Below are positions 41,461 to 50,710 of a DNA stretch of 64,000 nt, one piece after another. The DNA lies in contig CAVSIA010000038.1 of assembly GCA_963727575.1 (NCBI GenBank), positions 83,551 through 147,550 on the forward strand. The letters run 5' to 3'. The notes below the pieces were generated by a model. It had not been told where the DNA came from, did no database searches, and worked only from the letters and a program-made list of their open reading frames with translations. A program made the translations under genes and the position numbers. Within the stretch, counting starts at the first letter, position 1, and every line of letters begins with the position of its first letter. This DNA comes from JAHQVI01 sp963727575. Lineage in GTDB: Bacteria > Pseudomonadota > Alphaproteobacteria > Rhizobiales > Rhodomicrobiaceae.

Positions 41461-42549
41461 ATGGGTAAACGCCGCGGCTCCGGACGGCCGACCATCAACG
41501 ACGTTGCGCACCGAGCCGGCGTGAGCGCAATCACGGTTTCTCGCGCCCTCCGAATGCCGTCCCAGGTATCGGCTGAACTGCGCGAGCGTATCGAGACCGC
41601 CATTAAGGGCCTCAACTACGTGCCCGATCCCAAGGCGCGCGCGCTGGCCTCGGGACGCACCAACGTCATCGGCGTGCTAATTCCCTCGTTAAGCAACATC
41701 GTCTTTGCCGACGTGCTGCGCGGCGTGCACGACGCGGTCGCCGGCACCGACTACCAGATCCAGATCGGCAATATGCGCTACCTTCCGGAGGAAGAAGATC
41801 GGCTGATCTCGCTGTTCGTCGGCCAGCGTCCCGCCGGGCTGATCGTGACCGGCATCGGCCAGTCGGAAGATGCGCGCCGGCTCCTCGTCGAATGCCGCCT
41901 GCCGATCGTGCAGATCATGGAGATCGCGCCGGACCCGGTCGACATGATGGTCGGCTTCTCGCATGAGAGGGCGGGCGAAGCGGCGGCGGAGCATCTGATC
42001 GCCGCCGGATACAGCCGGATCGGCTTCGTCGGCGCCCGCATGGACCCGCGCGTCAGACGCAGACAGGAAGGCTTTCGCGCCGCCTTGCGCAGGCATAAGC
42101 TCTATTCGCCCGAGCGCGAGATCACCACGAGGGAGACGACCTCGGTTTCGCGTGGCCGCGCGCTGCTGCAGGAGTTTCTGGCGCGCGACCCAACGATCGA
42201 CGCGGTGTTCTGCGCCAATGACGACCTCGCCCTCGGGGCGCTGTTCGAATGCAAGGCGCAAGGGCTCGACGTGCCCGGCCGGATCGGCATCATGGGATTC
42301 AACGACCTGGAAATGATGGCCGCCGCCGAACCGTCGATGACCAGCGTCCGCACCCGGCGCTATGAAATGGGACGCCGCGCCGTGGAGATGGTGATGGACC
42401 GGCTGCATGGCCGCGGCCCGGAGCACAAGACATTGGACCTCGGCTTCGAGCTGGTCGCGCGCGACAGCACGGCTCGGCCGCCCGCATCGCCGGGGCGGCC
42501 CCCGCGGCGCGGGACTGGAAATCCGACGCGCATGGAGGAAGCGAGATGA
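41461..42549 (+). CDS. LacI-family regulator (GntR-like, gluconate type)
   Basis: A 362-residue regulator with PTINDVAHRAGVSAITVSRAL as helix-turn-helix, YVPDPKARALASGRTNVIGVLIPSL as hinge and the effector domain (DAVFCANDDLALGALFECKAQGL, GIMGFNDLEMMAAAEPSMTSVRT). The INDVAxxAGVSxITVSRxL form and FNDLEMMA are typical of the gluconate-utilisation GntR group. The C-terminus ends with a basic Pro/Arg-rich tail. It is divergent from the aldolase/kdgK operon and its stop overlaps the mgsA start (ATGA). It probably controls the operators at 41350 and 43159, thus the enzymes and the sugar importer together. Confidence 0.92.
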   Translation: MGKRRGSGRPTINDVAHRAGVSAITVSRALRMPSQVSAELRERIETAIKGLNYVPDPKARALASGRTNVIGVLIPSLSNIVFADVLRGVHDAVAGTDYQIQIGNMRYLPEEEDRLISLFVGQRPAGLIVTGIGQSEDARRLLVECRLPIVQIMEIAPDPVDMMVGFSHERAGEAAAEHLIAAGYSRIGFVGARMDPRVRRRQEGFRAALRRHKLYSPEREITTRETTSVSRGRALLQEFLARDPTIDAVFCANDDLALGALFECKAQGLDVPGRIGIMGFNDLEMMAAAEPSMTSVRTRRYEMGRRAVEMVMDRLHGRGPEHKTLDLGFELVARDSTARPPASPGRPPRRGTGNPTRMEEAR

Positions 42550-42951
42550 CATCACAGCTCCGCATCGGCCTCATCGCTCATGACGCCCGCAAAGCCGAGA
42601 TGGTCGAATTTGTCGGCCGTCACCTGCCGTTCTTCCGCGGCGTCAGCCTGGTCGCCACCGCCGCCGACCGGCGCCCGCGTCGCCGACGCCTATTCCGACC
42701 TGGAAGTGGCGCGGCTGAAAAGCGGACCGTTCGGCGGCGACCAGCAGATCGGCGCGATGATCGCCGAGCAGAAGCTCGACGTGCTGATCTTCTTCGTCGA
42801 CCCGCTCACCTCCATGCCGCACGACGTCGACGTCAAGGCGCTGATCCGCCTCGCCGCCGTCTACGATCTGCCGCTCGCCTGCAGCCGGGCGACGGCCGAG
42901 CTGCTGCTGCGCGGGCTTGCCGCGAACGCGCCCGAGGAGACCGACGCGTAG
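42546..42951 (+). CDS. mgsA: Methylglyoxal synthase (frameshifted)
   Basis: About 135 residues, converting dihydroxyacetone phosphate to methylglyoxal and phosphate. The N-terminus LRIGLIAHDARKAEMVEFVGRH and, in another frame, the core SGPFGGDQQIGAMIAE with the phosphate and catalytic region, then LIFFVDPLTSMPHDVDVKALIRLA, identify it. One missing base near 42665 (where TTGAR should follow GATA) joins the two frames. The start overlaps the LacI stop, so it is translationally coupled to the regulator. The TAG stop is supplied by the palindromic element that begins at 42949. The enzyme relieves triose-phosphate build-up; its place in a keto-deoxy-sugar regulon is unusual but sensible. Confidence 0.87.
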
Positions 42952-43063
42952 AGCGCGATCAGGAAAAGTGGAATCCGGTTTTCCGTCCGATCACGCGACC
43001 AGCAAAGAAATTCTGGAGCGAGCTAAAAACCAAGGTGTGTCACTCTAAGATGATCCCGCTCCA
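42949..43063. repeat. 115-bp palindromic element, copy 2
   Basis: Same length (115 bp) and organisation as the copy at 24441-24555. The terminal inverted repeats are TAGAGCGCGATCA and TGATCCCGCTCCA, with the internal AAAAGTGGAATCCGGTTTTCC hairpin. Its first three bases are the stop codon of mgsA, just as the other copy supplies the stop of xsc. It lies between mgsA and the sugar ABC operon. Confidence 0.85.
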
Positions 43064-43158
43064 GGTCTCGCGCGCATCCGTCTTTCTCATAAATCGGAAA
43101 CCCGCAAGCCTACCATAGTCGAAACACCATTCACGAAGTCGCCATTGCACGCAAACGG

Positions 43159-43172
43159 TGTTAGCGGTACCA
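43159..43172. promoter_or_regulatory. Imperfect operator before the sugar ABC importer
   Basis: TGTTAGCGGTACCA, identical in 12 of 14 positions to the operator at 41350, 63 bases before the binding-protein start. It is less symmetrical (5 of 7 pairs). It suggests joint control of the importer with the kdgK/aldolase operon. Confidence 0.5.
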
Positions 43173-43234
43173 TGGCGACAGGCGCGGCACTGAAGACCTG
43201 CGCGATTTGGGACGAAACGATGGGAGGAAGTGGG

Positions 43235-44359
43235 ATGTTGGCCAAGCTGTCTGCGGCCGCGATTGCGGCTGTGGTTTTGACGCCCCTTGCTGCATTCGCG
43301 GCCGGGCCGGAAAAAGTCTCGGGGCCGGGCGCTTCGCCCGAATGCTTCAAGCCCTGGAGCGATAAGATCGACTATCTGAAATGGCCGGCCAAGAAAGGCC
43401 CGTTCCGCATCGCGCTGGCCAACGGCTTCGTCGGCAACACCTGGCGCATTCAGATGGTGAAGACCGCCAAGGCTTTCGTCGAGCAGGCGGGCATCAAGGA
43501 AAACATCTCCGAGTTCAAAGTGGTCTCCACCGGCACCGACGTTGCCGCGCAGATCGCCGCGATCGACAATTTCATCAATTCCGGCTACGACGCCGTCGTC
43601 ACCATCGCCGTCAATCCGAAAGCCTTCACCCCGGTCATCAAGCGCGCCAATAAGGCCGGCGTGGTCATCGTTCCCTTCGACAATGTCGTCGACAACGACA
43701 ACGTGCTGATGGTCAACGAGGACCAGCTTCAGATGGGCCGGCTCATGGGCGAGTGGCTGGTCAAGAACATCCCGAGCAAGTCCGGCAAGATCCTGGAAGT
43801 GCGCGGGCTGCCGGGCAATTCCGTCGACCGCGATCGTCATAAGGGCTTCCGCGACGTGATGGAGGCCACCGGCAACAAGTTCGACATCATCGAAGTCGTC
43901 GGCAATTGGGACGACGGCACCGCCCAGAAGGTCGTCGCCGACGCGGTCGCCATTCATAAGAAGTTCGATGGCATGTATGTGCAGGGCGGCACTACCGGTG
44001 CGGTCCGTGCACTGATCGATGCTGGACACCCGTTCATCCCGGTTTCCGGCGAAGGCGAGAACGGCTTCCGCAAGTTGTGTGCCGAGCACACCAAGGACGG
44101 CTTGCTGTGCTCATCGGCGACGCAGTCTCCGGCGCTCGTGTCGATCGCGATCAAGGCGGCGATCACCGCGTTGAAAGGCGAGACCCTGCCGCAGATGGTG
44201 TCCGTGCCGATCCCCTATGCGGAGGCCGGAAAGTTCGAGGCGGGCAAGAACTACTACCCGAACCTCGCCGATAATTTCTTCGTCGGCAACAGCTTCCCGG
44301 CCTGCGACGTCAACATCGCCGGCGCCGAGATCATGGCGAAGAGCGAGACCAATAACTGA
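43235..44359 (+). CDS. Sugar ABC transporter substrate-binding protein (peripla_BP_4)
   Basis: A 374-residue periplasmic binding protein of the ribose/xylose/galactose type. It has a signal peptide (MLAKLSAAAIAAVVLTPLAAFA), then FRIALANGFVGNTWRIQMVKTAKAFVEQAG, STGTDVAAQIAAIDNFINSGYDAVV, VVIVPFDNVVDNDNV, RGLPGNSVDRDRHKGFRDV and MYVQGGTTGAVRALIDAGH. The start at 43235 follows GGGAGGAAGTGGG; the frame is open upstream but without a signal. First gene of a four-gene importer operon, followed by a strong hairpin. The ligand is likely a sugar or sugar acid that feeds KDG metabolism (inferred). Confidence 0.9.
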   Translation: MLAKLSAAAIAAVVLTPLAAFAAGPEKVSGPGASPECFKPWSDKIDYLKWPAKKGPFRIALANGFVGNTWRIQMVKTAKAFVEQAGIKENISEFKVVSTGTDVAAQIAAIDNFINSGYDAVVTIAVNPKAFTPVIKRANKAGVVIVPFDNVVDNDNVLMVNEDQLQMGRLMGEWLVKNIPSKSGKILEVRGLPGNSVDRDRHKGFRDVMEATGNKFDIIEVVGNWDDGTAQKVVADAVAIHKKFDGMYVQGGTTGAVRALIDAGHPFIPVSGEGENGFRKLCAEHTKDGLLCSSATQSPALVSIAIKAAITALKGETLPQMVSVPIPYAEAGKFEAGKNYYPNLADNFFVGNSFPACDVNIAGAEIMAKSETNN

Positions 44360-44369
44360 GGGGGCATCC

Positions 44370-44400
44370 CCGGGGCAGGCGCGGACCTTGCCTGCCCCGG
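44370..44400 (+). terminator. Intercistronic stem-loop after the sugar-binding protein gene
   Basis: A perfect 11-bp stem (CCGGGGCAGGC with GCCTGCCCCGG) with a 9-base loop and TTCCTT behind it, 10 bases after the stop. At this place it could terminate part of the transcripts or protect the 3' end, raising binding-protein over membrane-subunit levels. Confidence 0.7.
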
Positions 44401-44441
44401 TTCCTTACCGGCCAACGCAGCCGTCACGCCTGGGAGCGCCC

Positions 44442-46020
44442 GTGCCGCAGCCAGTCTCTCCGCTTAGGACACCCGCCGAACCGGTCCTGACGATGACCGG
44501 AATCTCTAAGCGTTTCGGCGGCGTGCAGGCGCTGAGCGAGGTGGATTTCGCCTGCCATCCCGGACGCATCCATGCCGTGCTCGGTGAGAACGGCGCGGGA
44601 AAGTCGACGCTGATCAAGATCCTCGCCGGGGTTGTTCAGCCGGATGAGGGGCAAGTGGTCTTCGACGGCCGCGAGGCGCGGTTCCCGCATCCGAGCGATG
44701 CCACCGCCGCCGGCATCGCCACGATCTTCCAGGAATTGTCGCTGATGCCGCATCTGAGCGTCGCCGACAATATCTGCATCATCGACCCGCCGCGCAAATG
44801 GGGATTCATCGACCGCCGCGCCCAGCGCCGCATCGCCGCCGAAGCGCTGGCGCGGGCCGGTGCGGAGGACATCAACCCGTCGGCGCCGGTCGCAAGCCTG
44901 CCGCTGTCGCGCCGCCAGATGGTGGAGATCGCCAAGGCGCTGTCCCGCCATCCCCGGCTGCTGATCCTCGACGAGGCGACCTCCGCGCTCACCGCCGCCG
45001 ACGTCACCCGCGTCTTCGAGGTGCTGAAGCGGCTGCGCGAGGACGGCCTCGCCATCATCTACATCTCGCACCGCATGGCCGAGATCGCCGAGCTCGCCGA
45101 CGATTGCTCGGTGTTCCGCAACGGCCGGCATGTAGCGACCTTCAAGGCCGGCACGAAGACCGACAACGAGGTCATCGAGCTGATGATCGGGCGCGAGGCG
45201 AGTCCATGCCTTCCCGCCGAAGCCGGCGCGTCCAGTGACGGAAGCCGCGCCGGTTCTCGAAGTCAAACATCTGAACTGGGAAAACCGCCTCAAGGACGTA
45301 TCGATCAGTCTGCATCGCGGCGAAATCCTGGGGCTTGGCGGGCTCGACGGCCAGGGCCAGATGGAGCTGCTGCTGGCGCTGTTCGGAACGCTGCGCGGCA
45401 TGAGCGGCGAAATCTATGTGGACGGAACGCGCGTGAAGCCCGGCAGCCCGAAGGCCGCCAGGGACGGACCGCTCGGCCTCGCCCTCATCCCGGAGGACCG
45501 CAAGAGCGACGGCCTGATGCTGCCGATGTCGGTCAAGGACAATCTGACTTTCGCCGCGCTCGACCGCGTATCAAGCGCGGGCGTCATCTCGCCGGCGGCG
45601 CAGAACGCGGCCGTCGAGGAGATGGTTCGCCTGCTCGGCATCCGCATGGGCTCGCCCGATACGCCGGTAAGCACGCTGTCCGGCGGCAATCAGCAGAAGG
45701 TCGTGATCGCCAAATGGCTGCTCAACAAGCCGGCGATCATCCTCCTGAACGATCCGACGCGCGGCATCGATGTCGGCACCAAGCAGGAGCTTTACCAGCT
45801 TCTGCGCAAGCTGGCCGCCGACGGCGCCGCCATCATTCTCTACTCCACCGACTATTACGAGCTGATCGGCTGCTGCGACCGCGTCGCGGTGTTCTACGAT
45901 GGCGGCATCGTGCGCGAGCTGGCGGGCGATGCGATCACCGAGCAGGCGCTCGTCGCCAGCGCCTTCAACATGCCCATCGCGGACGTCCAAGGCGCTTCCA
46001 TCCCAGGAGCCCAGGCATGA
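44442..46020 (+). CDS. Sugar ABC transporter ATP-binding protein, tandem ATPase (RbsA-like), frameshifted
   Basis: About 525 residues with two fused ATPase domains, as in RbsA, XylG and MglA. Domain 1 has Walker A GENGAGKSTLIKILAG, signature LPLSRRQMVEIAKAL and Walker B LLILDEATSALT. Domain 2 has GLGGLDGQGQMELL, LIPEDRKSDGLMLPMSV, signature LSGGNQQKVVIAKWL and LLNDPTRGIDVGTKQELYQLL. The frame shifts near 45199: removing one G restores IGRERVHAFPPKP between the domains. A GTG start at 44442 has GGGAG in front; ATG 44493 is the alternative. The start of the first permease overlaps its stop. Confidence 0.88.
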
Positions 46021-46997
46021 GCACCTTCCGCTACCGCCTCATGGAGCATCGCGGAACCCTGCTCGCCGCCGCCGTTTTCCTCGCCCTGTTCACCTTCTAC
46101 ATCGCCAATTCCCATAGCGGCCTGAACGCCGCCGTCGCCACGACCATCGCCAACAAAGGCGTGCTGCTGGCCATCGTCGCCATGGCGCAGACCCTGCCGA
46201 TCCTGACCGCGGGGCTCGATCTGTCGGTCGGCATGGTGTTCGTGCTGGCCAACTGCCTGGCCTCGACCTTCGTGGTCGGCTCGCCGCTGGAGACGGCGCT
46301 CGGCATCGTCCTCGTGTTGATTGCCGGCGTGGTCTGCGGACTGGTCAACGGACTGATCATCGTATTCGGCCGGCTGCAGCCGATCATCACCACGCTGGCG
46401 ACCGGCGCCATCTATTTCGGCTTCGCACTGTGGCTGCGCCCGGTGCCGGGCGGCGATGTCAATGGCGACCTCGCCGACGCGCTGACCGGCCAGCTTCCCG
46501 GCGGCATTCCGGCGATGCTCGCCGTGCTCCTCGCGGTGGTCGTGCTGATCTGGGTGCCGTTCCGCAATTCGGTCATCGGGCGGGCGGCCTATGCCATCGG
46601 CTCCTCCGAGCCCGCCTCCTACATTTCCGGCATCCCGATCGGGCGGGTGAAGATCGCCGTCTATGCGCTGTCGGGGCTGCTCGCCGCGATCGCCGGACTG
46701 CTACTCACCTTCGTCACCTATTCCGGCGAGGCATCCTCCTCGATCGGCGGCACTTACACGCTGAACTCGATCGCCTCTGTGGTGATCGGCGGCACCTCGC
46801 TGATGGGCGGCTTCGGCAGCGCCATCGGCTCGATCATCGGCGCATTCGTGCTGCGCTCGATCGAGGATCTGCTGTTCGTGCTCAATCTCGATCCGCTCTG
46901 GCAGCCGCTGTTCCAGGGCATCATTCTGCTGATCGCGGTCAGCCTCGGCGCCTTCCGCCTTCTGCAGATGAAAAACCGTCTCAACCTGTTCCAGTGA
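46017..46997 (+). CDS. Sugar ABC transporter permease 1 (RbsC-like)
   Basis: A 326-residue membrane protein with about eight to ten helices. ANKGVLLAIVAMAQTLPILTAGLDLSVGMVFVLANC matches the RbsC/XylH signature, as do GRLQPIITTLATGAIYFGFAL, NSVIGRAAYAIGSSEPASYISGI and YTLNSIASVVIGGTSLMGGFGSAIGSIIGAF. The ATG overlaps the ATPase stop (ATGA). It works with permease 2 as a heterodimer at the inner membrane. Confidence 0.9.
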   Translation: MSTFRYRLMEHRGTLLAAAVFLALFTFYIANSHSGLNAAVATTIANKGVLLAIVAMAQTLPILTAGLDLSVGMVFVLANCLASTFVVGSPLETALGIVLVLIAGVVCGLVNGLIIVFGRLQPIITTLATGAIYFGFALWLRPVPGGDVNGDLADALTGQLPGGIPAMLAVLLAVVVLIWVPFRNSVIGRAAYAIGSSEPASYISGIPIGRVKIAVYALSGLLAAIAGLLLTFVTYSGEASSSIGGTYTLNSIASVVIGGTSLMGGFGSAIGSIIGAFVLRSIEDLLFVLNLDPLWQPLFQGIILLIAVSLGAFRLLQMKNRLNLFQ

Positions 46998-47016
46998 TGC
47001 GAAGGGCGCGGCCGAC

Positions 47017-47985
47017 ATGTCCGATTTCGTGATGCAACTGCGCCGCAATATCGACCCGGCGGTGCTGATCGCGAGCGCCTGCGTCGTCTTGCTGCTGATC
47101 GGCGGCAGCCTCTATTCACCGAACTTTCTCTCGCCCGAATACCTCCTCCAGCAACTTCGCGTCGCGTCCTTCCTCGGCATCATCGCGACGGGCTCGATGG
47201 TGATCATCCTGCTCGGCGATATCGATCTGTCGATCCCGTGGGTGGTCACGCTCGGCGCCATGATGGCGACCGCGTCCGCCGGCTGGTGGGGCGAGCTCGG
47301 CACGGCGCTCGCCATTCCGTTCGGCGTCGCCTGCGGCGCGATTGTCGGCATCGTCAGCGGCTTCGGCGTCGCCTATCTGCGCGTGCCGTCGATGATCTTC
47401 ACCCTGGGCATAAACGCCGTGGTCCAGGGTCTCGTCATCGTTCACACCGGCGGCTTCGCCCCACAGGACCGTGCCACGGATACGATGCACGAGCTGGCGA
47501 CCGGCATCGGGCCGTTCGGCATCCCCAATGCGCTGCTCTTATGGCTCGCCGTCGCCGCGGCGATGATCTTCATGCTGAACCGAACGACGCTCGGCCGGAA
47601 GATCTACGCCATCGGCAACAGCGAGCGCGCGGCCTATCTGTCCGGCGTCAATACGCGGATGGTGGTGCTGACCTGCTTTGCCATTGCCGGCGCCTGTTCG
47701 GGGCTGGGCGGCGTGCTGCTCGCCGGCTATGCCACCAAAGCCTACCAGGCGATGGGCGAGCTGTATCTGCTGCCCGCCATCGCTTCGGTCGTGCTCGGCG
47801 GCACGCGCATTCTCGGCGGCAAGGGCAGCTATGTCGGCACCATGGTCGGCGTCATCCTGATCACGCTGCTGCAATCGATTCTGTCGGTCATGCAGATGCC
47901 GGAAATGGGCCGGCAGATCATCTATGGCGCGGTGATCATCGCCATGCTGCTGACCTATGGGCGCGGCGCGAAAACGCAAGGCTGA
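47017..47985 (+). CDS. Sugar ABC transporter permease 2 (RbsC-like)
   Basis: A 322-residue permease of the same family as permease 1 but clearly different in sequence: FLGIIATGSMVIILLGDIDLSIPWVVTLGAMMAT, LRVPSMIFTLGINAVVQGLVIVHTGG, TTLGRKIYAIGNSERAAYLSGVNT and LLPAIASVVLGGTRILGGKGSYVGTMVGVILI. It starts 19 bases after permease 1. Two distinct permeases with a tandem ATPase and one binding protein form a complete importer. Last gene of the operon. Confidence 0.9.
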   Translation: MSDFVMQLRRNIDPAVLIASACVVLLLIGGSLYSPNFLSPEYLLQQLRVASFLGIIATGSMVIILLGDIDLSIPWVVTLGAMMATASAGWWGELGTALAIPFGVACGAIVGIVSGFGVAYLRVPSMIFTLGINAVVQGLVIVHTGGFAPQDRATDTMHELATGIGPFGIPNALLLWLAVAAAMIFMLNRTTLGRKIYAIGNSERAAYLSGVNTRMVVLTCFAIAGACSGLGGVLLAGYATKAYQAMGELYLLPAIASVVLGGTRILGGKGSYVGTMVGVILITLLQSILSVMQMPEMGRQIIYGAVIIAMLLTYGRGAKTQG

Positions 47986-48112
47986 CGCGTCCCTGCCCGC
48001 AATTCCCAGAGCCGGCTGCGATGTGTGCTACGGTTTGCACCGCAAGATGCGATCCAGCTGACAGCCGCCGCCGCGCGTGGCAGAATTCGGATGCCATCAA
48101 CGGAGATCCGGC

Positions 48113-49261
48113 ATGGGCGGTCCGCTGCATGGGCTGAAAATCGTGGAAATGGTTGGAATTGGCCCCGCCCCATTCTGCGCGATGATGTTCGCCGACATGG
48201 GCGCCGAGGTCATCCGCATCGACCGGCCGGGCGCGGCGGACGCCTCGCTCACGGGCGGCAAGGACCCGCGCTTCGACATCACCGCACGCGGACGGCGGTC
48301 GCTCGCCATCGATCTGAAGCAGCCGGAGGCGGTCGAGATGGTGCTGCGCCTGATCGAGCGCGCCGACGTGGTGATCGAGGGGTTCCGGCCAGGCGTCATG
48401 GAGCGGCTCGGCTTCGGGCCCGACATCTGCCTGGAGCGCAATCCGCAGCTCGTCTACGGCCGCATGACCGGCTGGGGCCAGCACGGCCCGCTCGCCCATG
48501 CCGCCGGTCACGACATCAACTACATCGCGCTGACCGGCGCGCTTCATGCGATCGGCGACGCCGACGAGCCGCCGACGGTGCCGCTCAACTATATCGGCGA
48601 TTTCGGCGGCGGCTCGATGCTGCTGGCGTTCGGCGTGCTCTGCGCGCTTTTCGAGGCGCGGCAGTCCGGCAAGGGACAGGTGGTGGACGCCGCCATGACC
48701 GACGGTTCGGCGCTGCTGTCGGCGATGATGTACGGCTTCAAGGCCGCCGGGCGCTGGACCAACCGGCGCGGCGAAAACCTCCTGGATGGCGGCGCGCATT
48801 TCTACGACACCTATGCCTGCGCGGACGGCAAATACATCTCGGTCGGCGCCATCGAACCGAAATTCTACGCGCTGCTGCTGGAGACATGCGGCGTCTCCGA
48901 TCCGGCGTTCGCGGCGCAGATGGACCGGAGCACCTGGCCGGAGCTGAAAGCGAAGCTCGCGGACCTGTTCCGCAGCCGGACGCGCGACGAATGGTGCGCG
49001 CTGCTTGAAGGCACGGACGCCTGTTTCGCTCCGGTGCTCGATTGGGACGAAGCCCCGCGCCATCCTCACAACGAGGCGCGCGAAACCTTCATCGCGCCGG
49101 ACGGCGTGGTCCAGCCCGCGCCCGCGCCGCGTTTCAGCCGCACGCCCCCGACGACGCCGGAACCGCCCGTGACGCCGGGCGCGAACAGCGAGGCGATCCT
49201 GCGCGATTGGGGCATTCCGGCCGACGTGATCGCGCGGCTGAAGGAGGCCGGCACCATCTGA
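48113..49261 (+). CDS. CaiB/BaiF family CoA enzyme, alpha-methylacyl-CoA racemase-like
   Basis: A 382-residue family III CoA-transferase fold protein. It has KIVEMVGIGPAPFCAMMFADMGAEVIRIDRPG, RRSLAIDLKQPEAVEMV, GFRPGVMERLGFGPD, YGRMTGWGQHGPLAHAAGHDINYIALTG, GDFGGGSMLLAFGVLCALFEARQSGKGQVVDAAM and HFYDTYACADGKYISVGAIEPKFY. The AGHDINY segment with its His/Asp pair and RFSRTPP at the end match alpha-methylacyl-CoA racemase rather than formyl- or carnitine-CoA transferases. GGAG precedes the ATG at 48113. First gene of a plus-strand acyl-CoA degradation operon; it would interconvert 2-methylacyl-CoA epimers before beta-oxidation. Confidence 0.88.
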   Translation: MGGPLHGLKIVEMVGIGPAPFCAMMFADMGAEVIRIDRPGAADASLTGGKDPRFDITARGRRSLAIDLKQPEAVEMVLRLIERADVVIEGFRPGVMERLGFGPDICLERNPQLVYGRMTGWGQHGPLAHAAGHDINYIALTGALHAIGDADEPPTVPLNYIGDFGGGSMLLAFGVLCALFEARQSGKGQVVDAAMTDGSALLSAMMYGFKAAGRWTNRRGENLLDGGAHFYDTYACADGKYISVGAIEPKFYALLLETCGVSDPAFAAQMDRSTWPELKAKLADLFRSRTRDEWCALLEGTDACFAPVLDWDEAPRHPHNEARETFIAPDGVVQPAPAPRFSRTPPTTPEPPVTPGANSEAILRDWGIPADVIARLKEAGTI

Positions 49262-49535
49262 CGACGGACAATTGAAGCGGCCCGGAAAAAACAATGGCGG
49301 GTTTTAGGGAGGAAGATTATGGCGGCAGCAACGTGACGACCGCGCCCGATGAAAACGGCTGTCGCCCCGGACGGAGCGAAGCGAAGATCCGGGCCTAATC
49401 GTATGGCCGCCAAGCATTGCGACTTCGAAAGGCGCGTAGACCCAGTTCAAGGCCACGGGCGAAGACTGGTCGGGCGTGCTTTGCTGGTCGCTCCGCGCTC
49501 GTTCCGCTCGGGCATACCCAAGAGGTGAACTGCCC

Positions 49536-50685
49536 ATGTCCATCGATTTCACTCCGTCCTGGCTGGACGAAGACCTGCGCATCTTCCAGGAGACCGTGGA
49601 GCGGTTCGTCGAAACCGAGTTGCGCCCCGGCGATGAGGCGGCGCGCAAGCGTGGTCACGTCGGCCACGAGATCTGGCGGCGTGCCGGCGAGGTCGGGCTC
49701 TTATGCACCGACATCCCCGAAGCCTATGGCGGTGGCGGCGGCGATTTCCGCCACGAGGCGGTCTTCCACGAGGCGCGGGCTCGGCGGGGCCTCAGCCGGG
49801 ATGAGCACCGGCGTGCACAGCATCGTCGCTCATTACCTCTTGAATCACGGCTCGGAGGAGCAGAAGCAAAACTACCTGCCGCGCATGGCGCGGGGCGAGC
49901 TGGTCGGCGCCGTCGCCATGACCGAGCCGGGCGCCGGCTCCGATCTGCAGGGCATCCGCACGCGGGCGGAACGGCGCGGCAACGGCTATGTCATCAACGG
50001 CTCCAAGACCTTCATCAGCAACGGCCATCTCGCCGGCCTCGTCCTCGTCGTCGCCAAGACCGATCCGGACGAGCGCGCCCGCGGCATCTCGATCATGATC
50101 GTCGAGACCGAGAATTGCGAGGGCTACCGGGTCGGCCGCCTGCTCGACAAGATCGGCCTCAAAGCCCAGGACACCGCCGAGTTGTTCTTCGACGACGTCC
50201 AGGTCCCGGCGGCGAACCTGCTCGGCGGCGAGGAGGGCCAGGGCTTCTATCAGCTGATGCGGGACCTGCCCTATGAGCGTTCGATCATCGGCGTCGGCGC
50301 CGTCGCCGCGATGCAGGGCGCCTATGAGGAGACGCTGGCCTATGTCCGCGACCGCAAGGCGTTCGGCCGGGCAGTCGCCGATTTTCAGAACACCCAGTTC
50401 CAGCTTGCCGAGATCGCCACCATCGTCAAGGTCGCGCGCAGCTTCGTCGACAGCTGCGTCGAGGACCTGCTCGCCGGACGGCTCGATGCGGCCACCGCTG
50501 CGATGCTGAAGCTGTGGACGTCGGAAATGCAGGGCAAGGTCGTCGACCAGTGCCTGCAATTCTTCGGCGGCTATGGCTACATGACCGAATATCCGATCGC
50601 GCGCATGTACACCGATGCCCGCATCCAGCGCATCTACGGCGGCACCAACGAGATCATGAAACTGGTCATCTCACGCGCGCTGTAG
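49536..50685 (+). CDS. Acyl-CoA dehydrogenase (frameshifted)
   Basis: An FAD-dependent dehydrogenase of about 383 residues. The N-terminus SIDFTPSWLDEDLRIFQETVERFVETELRPG leads to DIPEAYGGGGGDFRHEAVFHEA. After one extra G (GGG at 49777-49779) the frame continues GGASAGMSTGVHSIVAHYLLNHGSEEQKQNYLP, AVAMTEPGAGSDLQGI, FISNGHLAGLVLVVAKT and FGRAVADFQNTQFQLAEIAT. Then come GGYGYMTEYPIARMYTDARIQRIYGGTNEIMK. The Glu of PYERSIIGV is at the catalytic position used by the long-chain/isovaleryl-CoA group. Start behind AGAGG. Produces 2-enoyl-CoA for the next gene. Confidence 0.9.
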
Positions 50686-50710
50686 CTGCGCCACACCGAC
50701 AGGGAACCGC

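Noticed and set aside
44217..46997. A 926-codon ATPase-permease fusion
   Set aside because: The frame stays open by chance past the break at 45199. Domain 2 of the ATPase is in another frame, and the permease has its own start overlapping the ATPase stop.
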